From the NCBI GenBank assembly GCA_964196195.1, contig CAXMSE010000059.1, forward strand, positions 1-10,608: a stretch of 10,608 nucleotides of DNA. The letters are read 5' to 3'. This document shows, piece by piece, positions 6,094 through 10,608 of this stretch. Position 1 is the first letter of the stretch; every line of letters begins with the position of its first letter. The translations under genes and the position numbers were made by a program. The notes beneath the pieces were generated by a model. It made no database searches. It was not told the origin of the DNA and saw only the letters and a program-made list of their open reading frames with translations. The stretch comes from OFTM10 sp964196195 (lineage in GTDB: Bacteria; Actinomycetota; Acidimicrobiia; Acidimicrobiales; Aldehydirespiratoraceae).

Positions 6094-7560
6094 GTGTTCG
6101 ATCTCATCATCACCAATGTCGATGTGGTCCGTCCTGGTCATCCCCGAAACGAGTCGCTCGACATCGCGATCACCGACGGGCGCATCGCCCAGCTCGCTCC
6201 GGAAATCGGTGCCGACCAGGCCAGCGCGGTGTTCGATGGCGGTGAGTTGTTGGCCTTCCCCGGCGCCGTCGACGCTCACATGCACTTCGGCATCTACAAC
6301 CCCCTGGCTGACGACATCGTGTCGGAAAGTCGGGCGGCCGCTCTCGGCGGGGTCACAACCGGTCTCAGTTACATCCGATCCGGCCAGTACTACCTCAACC
6401 GCGGTGGGCCCTATGGCGAGCTCTACCCATCGATCGTGGAGATGACCAAAGGCCGATCCCACATCGACTACGCATTCCATCTGGCGCCGATGATGAGTGA
6501 GCACATCGACGAGATCGAGGATCTGATCGATGTCCACGGGGTCACCTCGTTCAAGATCTTCATGTTCTACGGGGCCCATGGACTCCACGGACGCTCCGAC
6601 GATCAGAGCCAATTCCTCATGACGCCACCGGGTGAGCGATACGACTACGCCCACTTCGAGTTCATAATGCGTGGTATTCGGCGGGCTATGGATCGATTCC
6701 CCGACAAGGCCGCCAACATTTCGCTGTCGATGCACTGTGAAGCGGCCGAGATCATGACGGCCTACACAAAGATCGTCGAAGATGCCGGTGAGCTCTCCGG
6801 TCTGGAGGCCTACCACGAATCGCGCCCTCCGCATTCGGAGGGTCTCGCCGTGGCCATCGCCGCCTATCTCGCCCACGAGACCGACTGTGTCAACATCAAC
6901 CTCCTTCACCTGAGCTCAGCCAAGGCGATCGAGTCGGCGATGCGTATGGCCGAGGCCTATCCCCACATCGATTTCCGACGCGAGGTCACCGTCACCCACC
7001 TCCTGGCCGATATCCACACCGCCAATGGCCTGTTCGGGAAGGTCAACCCCCCGATCAGGCCCCGAGAGGACGTCGAAGCTCTCTGGGATGCAGTGCTCGC
7101 GGGCCACATCGACTGGGTGGTCAGCGACCATGCCTGCTGCAAGGCGGAGATGAAGATTGGCCAGGAGAATCCCGACGACATCTTCCTCGCGAAGTCGGGG
7201 TTCGGAGGCACCGAATACCTGTACGCAGGAGTGCTGAGCGAAGGCCGAAAGCGCGGCCTGACCGATTCACGAGTCGCCGAACTGGTGAGCTGGAATCCGG
7301 CCCAGCGGTTCGGTGTCCTCGACAAGGGCACCCTCGCAGCGGGCTATGCCGCCGACGTGGTCTTGATCGATCCCGACGAGACCTTTGTCGTGCGGGCCGA
7401 GGAGTCCGAGTCCACCCAGGGGTACTCACCACTCGAGGGTCACGAACTGACCGGTCGCGTCAAACACGTCTTCCTGGGGGGCGAACAGATCCTCGACAAC
7501 GGGACCGTTGTCGGCGCCCCGGCCGGTCGGCTGCTGGAGCGCCCCACCGCCGCCCCATAA
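6094..7560 (+). CDS. D-hydantoinase/dihydropyrimidinase-type amidohydrolase
   Basis: This 488-residue enzyme of the cyclic amidohydrolase branch (hydantoinase, dihydropyrimidinase, allantoinase, dihydroorotase) would hydrolyse a C-N bond in a ring. All binuclear metal ligands can be placed: His62 and His64 in DAHMHFG, the carbamylated bridging Lys154 in SFKIFMFY, His214 in SMHCEA, His272 in LLHLSS and Asp345 in VVSDHA. Tyr159, five residues after the lysine, matches the tyrosine that binds the substrate carbonyl in D-hydantoinases. KVNPPIR (316-322) and the C-terminal SPLEGHELTGRV are further family marks. The spacing from Lys154 to His214 is about 27 residues longer than in typical D-hydantoinases, so the substrate lid may differ. 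It is a single rightward gene between divergent and convergent neighbours. The ring substrate is not determined; dihydropyrimidine, hydantoin or an imide are all possible. Confidence 0.92.
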   Translation: MFDLIITNVDVVRPGHPRNESLDIAITDGRIAQLAPEIGADQASAVFDGGELLAFPGAVDAHMHFGIYNPLADDIVSESRAAALGGVTTGLSYIRSGQYYLNRGGPYGELYPSIVEMTKGRSHIDYAFHLAPMMSEHIDEIEDLIDVHGVTSFKIFMFYGAHGLHGRSDDQSQFLMTPPGERYDYAHFEFIMRGIRRAMDRFPDKAANISLSMHCEAAEIMTAYTKIVEDAGELSGLEAYHESRPPHSEGLAVAIAAYLAHETDCVNINLLHLSSAKAIESAMRMAEAYPHIDFRREVTVTHLLADIHTANGLFGKVNPPIRPREDVEALWDAVLAGHIDWVVSDHACCKAEMKIGQENPDDIFLAKSGFGGTEYLYAGVLSEGRKRGLTDSRVAELVSWNPAQRFGVLDKGTLAAGYAADVVLIDPDETFVVRAEESESTQGYSPLEGHELTGRVKHVFLGGEQILDNGTVVGAPAGRLLERPTAAP

Positions 7561-7566
7561 GCGGCG
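7548..7566 (+). terminator. Weak hairpin spanning the amidohydrolase stop codon
   Basis: A perfect 6-bp GC stem, CGCCGC (7548-7553) with GCGGCG (7561-7566), encloses a 7-nt loop that includes the TAA stop and is followed by TTTG. It lies at the convergent junction with the TauD-type gene, where a terminator is expected. The stem and T-run are too short to be confident. Confidence 0.3.
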
Positions 7567-7574
7567 TTTGCCGA

Positions 7575-8621
7575 TCAGACGTCGAGAGGCACGCAGAACT
7601 CGGTGTCGGCCACCACGATGCCCCCGCGGTTGCCGACCTCGATCGATCCGTACCTTTGGGCGAACACAGGCGGCAGCAACCGGTCGCCGGGCAGCGATAA
7701 CCACATGCGCAGCAGGTGGCGACGCATTTCCGGCTCGACATGATCCACGAACGCGGTCCGGTCGTGCAGCATCGAGTGGTTGTGGACGAACTGCATGTCT
7801 CCGGGCTCCAGGGCCATCCGCACATGCACATCGGGGTCGTTGACCACCTCGTCGAACAGATCCAGCGCCTCAATCTGTTCCCGCGATGGCAGCGGAGCAT
7901 CGGGGAACCGTTCGGCCGACGAGATGTAGGTGCGCTGGTAGATGACGGTGAGTTGGTCGTCGAACCAGGACAGGACCGGTATCTCGAACCAGGGCAGCTG
8001 ACCGTCGGGTTGCTCGTCGCGGCGGTCCGTGGCGATGGGCTCGAATAGGTGGGCCGCAAGGTCGGGCCGTCTCTCCCTCACCAGCCGGTAGGCGGTCTCG
8101 GCACTGGCCAGCTGCGATAGGCCACCCGACGCGGCTGTGCGGAGGCACAACAGCGCCACCGCATCGGTGGAATCGGTGTGGAAACTCTGGCGTTCGTTCG
8201 TCTGATAGATCCGGGTGGCGGAGTCGGACAGGTCCGCCCCCACGTCCTTTATGTGGCCCAGCAGATGCCCGGCCGCGTTCTGTGATCGGGGTCTGCCGAT
8301 CAGGTTGCCGAGCAACAGGAACGCTGCCGCCACGGTTGGCCGGTCCAGTTCGTCGACGGGAAATCCGCGTAACAGTGCGAACCCGTGTCGATCGAGGAGA
8401 TCGGTACGAACGTCGTGGGCCAGCAGCCGGATCGACTCCGGCGCGACCGCAACCAGGTCGAGGCCCATGATGTCCTCGGGAGCCACTGTGGCGGACACGG
8501 TGAGGAGGTCGTCGAGTTGTTCGGATGTCCAGCTACGCGTCCAGACACCGGGAGCGGCGGCCATTTCCGAGCCAAGCCATGCCTTTGGCGTCGGCTGTGG
8601 TTCCGGAACGCCGACGGTCAT
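7575..8621 (-). CDS. TauD/TfdA-type Fe(II)/2-oxoglutarate-dependent dioxygenase
   Basis: This 348-residue protein couples 2-oxoglutarate decarboxylation to hydroxylation of an unknown substrate. The double-stranded beta-helix signature is present: the facial triad His148 and Asp150 in QSFHTD, and a distal His286 in HNHSMLHDRTAF, resembling the N..LHGR..F pattern of carnitine-pathway and TauD-like dioxygenases. Arg301 or Arg305 in RRHLLRMWL is suited to bind the 2-oxoglutarate carboxylate. GFALLRGFP (80-88) is the usual N-terminal element. The ATG at 8621 lies one base after the stop of the upstream NodB-fold gene; the frame is open to 8663, but that segment is within the neighbour. It is last in the leftward deacetylase-like operon and converges with the amidohydrolase 14 bp away. 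A hydroxylating step before or after ring opening is plausible. Confidence 0.9.
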   Translation of the reverse strand: MTVGVPEPQPTPKAWLGSEMAAAPGVWTRSWTSEQLDDLLTVSATVAPEDIMGLDLVAVAPESIRLLAHDVRTDLLDRHGFALLRGFPVDELDRPTVAAAFLLLGNLIGRPRSQNAAGHLLGHIKDVGADLSDSATRIYQTNERQSFHTDSTDAVALLCLRTAASGGLSQLASAETAYRLVRERRPDLAAHLFEPIATDRRDEQPDGQLPWFEIPVLSWFDDQLTVIYQRTYISSAERFPDAPLPSREQIEALDLFDEVVNDPDVHVRMALEPGDMQFVHNHSMLHDRTAFVDHVEPEMRRHLLRMWLSLPGDRLLPPVFAQRYGSIEVGNRGGIVVADTEFCVPLDV

Positions 8622-8622
8622 C

Positions 8623-9555
8623 TCACGAGCCCTGTGACTCGAAGGCGGTGAGGATCTCTTCACCAGAGGCGGACCATGCGCCCTCGTAGTCCATGACCGC
8701 CTCCAGGGCCCCGGCGAGGGCCTTGATCCGGTGAGGTTGGCCGGAGAGCCAAGGATGGATCACGACAGAGAGCACCTTCCCTCCCTGGTCGGCGCTCTCC
8801 CGATGCATGACATCCATCGCGTCCACCAGCTGCTCCGCGAACTGGTTTTCGGACTGCTGATAGTGGAATTGCACGGTCTGGTCAGCGAGCTCGTGGCTCA
8901 GCGGCATGGAGTGGAGTGATCCACCGGCGGTGGTCATCGGGTAGGGCAGGTCGTCGTTGTACCAGTCGCCCACATACCGCACTCCCCGCCCGGCCAGCAG
9001 CTCGAGCGTGTTGGACGATTCGGACCGGGCTGGCGACCACCAGCCCACCACCGGCTGGCCCGATACGTCGCGAAGCACACCGAGTGATTCATCGATCAGT
9101 GCCGCTTCGTCGTCGCGGTCCAGACCGCTGTGATGGAGCTTGCCCATGTCGACGCCGTTGGCCATGACCTCCCAATCGCGACCCGATACCTCCTCCATCA
9201 GGCGTGGGTAGCGTTGCGCGATTACGCTGTTGAACGACACCGTGGGCGTGATATCGAGGCGATCGAGAACGTCGAAAACCCGAAAGACACCCACTCGGTT
9301 TCCATAGTCGCGCAGGGTGTAATGGCGAAGGTCGGGATAGGGGGTGACCATCCCACCTGGCGCCTTGAACGGCGTAGCCGGTTGGTCGAGCGGAAAGAAC
9401 TCCAACGCAACCGTGATCCAGACCGCGACGCGCGCTCCACTAGGCCAGATGACCTTGGGGCGCTCGTGGACCATGGACCACTCGTACCACTCGTGGTCCA
9501 TTCCGTAGCCCCGGTGCGGGTAGTCGAAGTAAGAGGCACCCAATCCCATGATCAT
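8623..9555 (-). CDS. PuuE-like polysaccharide deacetylase superfamily protein, copy 2 (His-Gly motif lost)
   Basis: This 310-residue NodB-fold protein is paralogous to the gene just upstream. Shared blocks are RPKVIWPSGARVAVW (32-46), YTLRDYGNRVG (79-89), GRDWEVMANG (125-134), GWWSPARSES and a C-terminal VIHPWLSGQPHR. The DYGNRVG motif is typical of the allantoinase PuuE and HpPgdA-like branch and differs from the TFDDG of chitin deacetylases. Asn133 stands where copy 1 has a His in SHG, so any metal or catalytic role of that residue is missing. Copy 2 may be a structural partner or have another substrate. ATG 9555 overlaps the upstream stop by one base (TGATG), with a GGGGG run (9559-9563) just upstream. 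A second in-frame ATG at 9549 would give better spacing and a protein two residues shorter. Confidence 0.87.
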   Translation of the reverse strand: MIMGLGASYFDYPHRGYGMDHEWYEWSMVHERPKVIWPSGARVAVWITVALEFFPLDQPATPFKAPGGMVTPYPDLRHYTLRDYGNRVGVFRVFDVLDRLDITPTVSFNSVIAQRYPRLMEEVSGRDWEVMANGVDMGKLHHSGLDRDDEAALIDESLGVLRDVSGQPVVGWWSPARSESSNTLELLAGRGVRYVGDWYNDDLPYPMTTAGGSLHSMPLSHELADQTVQFHYQQSENQFAEQLVDAMDVMHRESADQGGKVLSVVIHPWLSGQPHRIKALAGALEAVMDYEGAWSASGEEILTAFESQGS

Positions 9556-10478
9556 CAGCCCCCGTTGGCTGTCGCGATCGAGGCGACAGCGGTGTCGTAG
9601 TGGTGCTCCAGGTAATACTCGGCGATCTCGCGGCCGGTGGTGACCCACACGTCGTCGTGGCCCGTGATGTATTCCAGCGCTTCATCGAACGCATCGATCC
9701 GATGAGGGCGGCCGACAGCGTAGGGGTGGAGAGGGATGCACATCACCGTGCCCGACTCCGCGCCATCTTCGTAGAGCTGGTCGAAGTTCGCCTTCAACAT
9801 CTCGGCGTACCGTCTCGGCGACTGTTGGTTGACGTTGTAGACGATGATGTCGTTCATCTCGAGCGAATACGGCACAGAGATGAAGCGCCCCTCACGGACC
9901 TTGACCGGCTGGGGCTGGTCGTCGCAGAACAGATCGCAGGTATAGAGCACCCCGTACTCCGCGAGCAGGTCCATCGTGCGGTGGGTGTGGGTAAGTGCCG
10001 GAGCGAGCCACCCCGAGATGCGTTGGCCTGTGTGGCGCTCGACGGTTTCGAAGGCATCTTCGATGATGCGACGCTCGTCGGCCTCGTCCATGCCGTAGCA
10101 GTATCGGGTGTTGTAGATGCCGTGAGAGAAGATCTCCCAGTCGCGATCGACGCAGGCTTCCACGAGTTCGGGGTGATGCTCGCAGACCGCTACGTTGAGC
10201 GACACGCTCCCTCTCACTCCGTGGCGGTCCATCACGTCCATCATCCGCTTGGTGCCGACGCGATTGCCGTAGTCACGCAGCGAGTAGGACAACACATCGG
10301 GCTCGGGCCGGGGCCAGGCCTTTCGAGTCGGGTTCGGTTCGGGATGGAGTTCGTAGAACTCGATGTTCGGGGCCACCCAGAACGCCACCTTCGCCCCGCC
10401 GGGCCAGGTGATCTTGGGGCGGCCTTTCCACGGCCAGTAGTCGTACAGGCCGGGGTCGGCCTGCTGCATTTCAGTCAT
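9555..10478 (-). CDS. PuuE-like polysaccharide deacetylase superfamily protein, copy 1
   Basis: This 307-residue NodB-fold hydrolase has RPKITWPGGAKVAFW (20-34), an IEFYE strand, YSLRDYGNRVG (65-75), DWEIFSHG (113-120, with His119), GWLAPALTHT (156-165) and LHPYAVGRPHR (250-260). These mark the allantoinase PuuE-like branch, whose members hydrolyse cyclic C-N bonds and, in PuuE, do so without a metal; cyclic imide hydrolases of about this length also belong to this superfamily. Hydrolysis of an imide or ureide ring therefore fits better than sugar deacetylation, especially as there is no signal peptide. Position 1 of the ATG is supported by GGAGG 5 nt upstream. The start overlaps the preceding gene by 8 nt (ATGACTGA). 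Ring-opening activity is inferred from family and context. Confidence 0.9.
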   Translation of the reverse strand: MTEMQQADPGLYDYWPWKGRPKITWPGGAKVAFWVAPNIEFYELHPEPNPTRKAWPRPEPDVLSYSLRDYGNRVGTKRMMDVMDRHGVRGSVSLNVAVCEHHPELVEACVDRDWEIFSHGIYNTRYCYGMDEADERRIIEDAFETVERHTGQRISGWLAPALTHTHRTMDLLAEYGVLYTCDLFCDDQPQPVKVREGRFISVPYSLEMNDIIVYNVNQQSPRRYAEMLKANFDQLYEDGAESGTVMCIPLHPYAVGRPHRIDAFDEALEYITGHDDVWVTTGREIAEYYLEHHYDTAVASIATANGG

Positions 10479-10608
10479 CGGAGCCTCCGTCGCGTAGGTA
10501 ATCGAGCACCTCGCTCACCGACACCACGTCGCCGTACTTCAAAAGGATGTCGCAGAGGCTCGCGTAGTGGGGGATCTCGTGCTTGTCGGCCACACACTCT
10601 TCGGCGAC
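10471..10608 (-). CDS. C-terminal 45 residues of an unidentified leftward gene (enters from the right)
   Basis: The minus strand is open from the window edge to a TGA at 10471-10473, encoding 45 residues. Visible pieces are HEIPHYASLCDIL and a closing KYGDVVSVSEVLDYLRDGG. The reading frame has normal codon use and overlaps the next start by 8 nt, so it is almost certainly coding and the upstream member of this operon. The tail could suit the C-terminal helix of another polysaccharide-deacetylase-like protein, in which a GDV(W/V) strand followed by a helix is common, but this is a guess and I do not assign a function. Confidence 0.7.
   Translation of the reverse strand, partial: VAEECVADKHEIPHYASLCDILLKYGDVVSVSEVLDYLRDGGSDD
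10484..10488 (-). promoter_or_regulatory. Ribosome-binding site of NodB-fold copy 1
   Basis: GGAGG on the minus strand is spaced 5 nt from the ATG at 10478. It lies inside the end of the upstream gene, so translation can restart there after the upstream stop. Confidence 0.65.

Noticed and set aside
6061..6909. Long open frame on the - strand (282 codons)
   Set aside because: It is antisense to the amidohydrolase, which has all metal ligands in order, and it shows no recognisable domain.
9555..10478. Cell-wall or chitin deacetylase role for the NodB-fold genes
   Set aside because: There is no signal peptide or TFDDG motif, and the DYGNRVG type plus catabolic neighbours point to cytoplasmic C-N ring hydrolysis.

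Overview
This is GC-rich bacterial chromosomal DNA (clearly above 60 % GC by eye), coding-dense, with many GTG starts and four-to-eight-base gene overlaps. One gene (5138-6046) closely fits a family of probable coenzyme F420-dependent luciferase-like oxidoreductases found mainly in Actinobacteria (the MSMEG_4141-type family). Together with a second luciferase-like oxidase, a SnoaL-like protein and an aldo/keto reductase, this suggests an actinobacterium, perhaps Acidimicrobiia-like. That placement is an inference. I see no rRNA, tRNA, CRISPR array, insertion sequence or phage gene.

Layout from right to left. A leftward operon (10608 to 7575) holds the tail of an unidentified gene, two tandem NodB-fold proteins of the PuuE/allantoinase-like polysaccharide deacetylase superfamily, and a TauD/TfdA-type 2-oxoglutarate dioxygenase; the junctions overlap by 8 nt, overlap by 1 nt, or leave a 1-nt gap. 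Converging on it is a rightward amidohydrolase of the D-hydantoinase/dihydropyrimidinase type (6094-7560). Divergent from that, 47 bp away, is the leftward F420-type oxidoreductase (5138-6046). Its stop codon directly abuts the stop of a rightward FAD-dependent fumarate-reductase-like dehydrogenase (3770-5137). A further 63-bp divergent gap leads to a leftward set (3706 to 1): two paralogous Asp/Glu/hydantoin-racemase-family proteins, an overlapping SnoaL/NTF2-like protein, then after 188 bp an aldo/keto reductase and the N-terminal part of an SsuD-like flavin monooxygenase.

Taken together, this looks like an accessory catabolic cluster for a cyclic amide, imide or ureide-type compound. Hydantoinase-like and PuuE/imidase-like proteins would open C-N rings. 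The racemase-family pair would act on an open-chain or cyclic chiral intermediate. The flavin, F420, FAD and Fe(II)/2OG enzymes would oxidise or reduce side chains. The substrate cannot be read from the sequence, and the window contains neither a transporter nor a regulator. The least ordinary points are the racemase pair, in which both expected catalytic cysteines are replaced in the same way (Thr and Ser), and the tandem NodB-fold pair, in which one copy has lost the conserved His-Gly motif.
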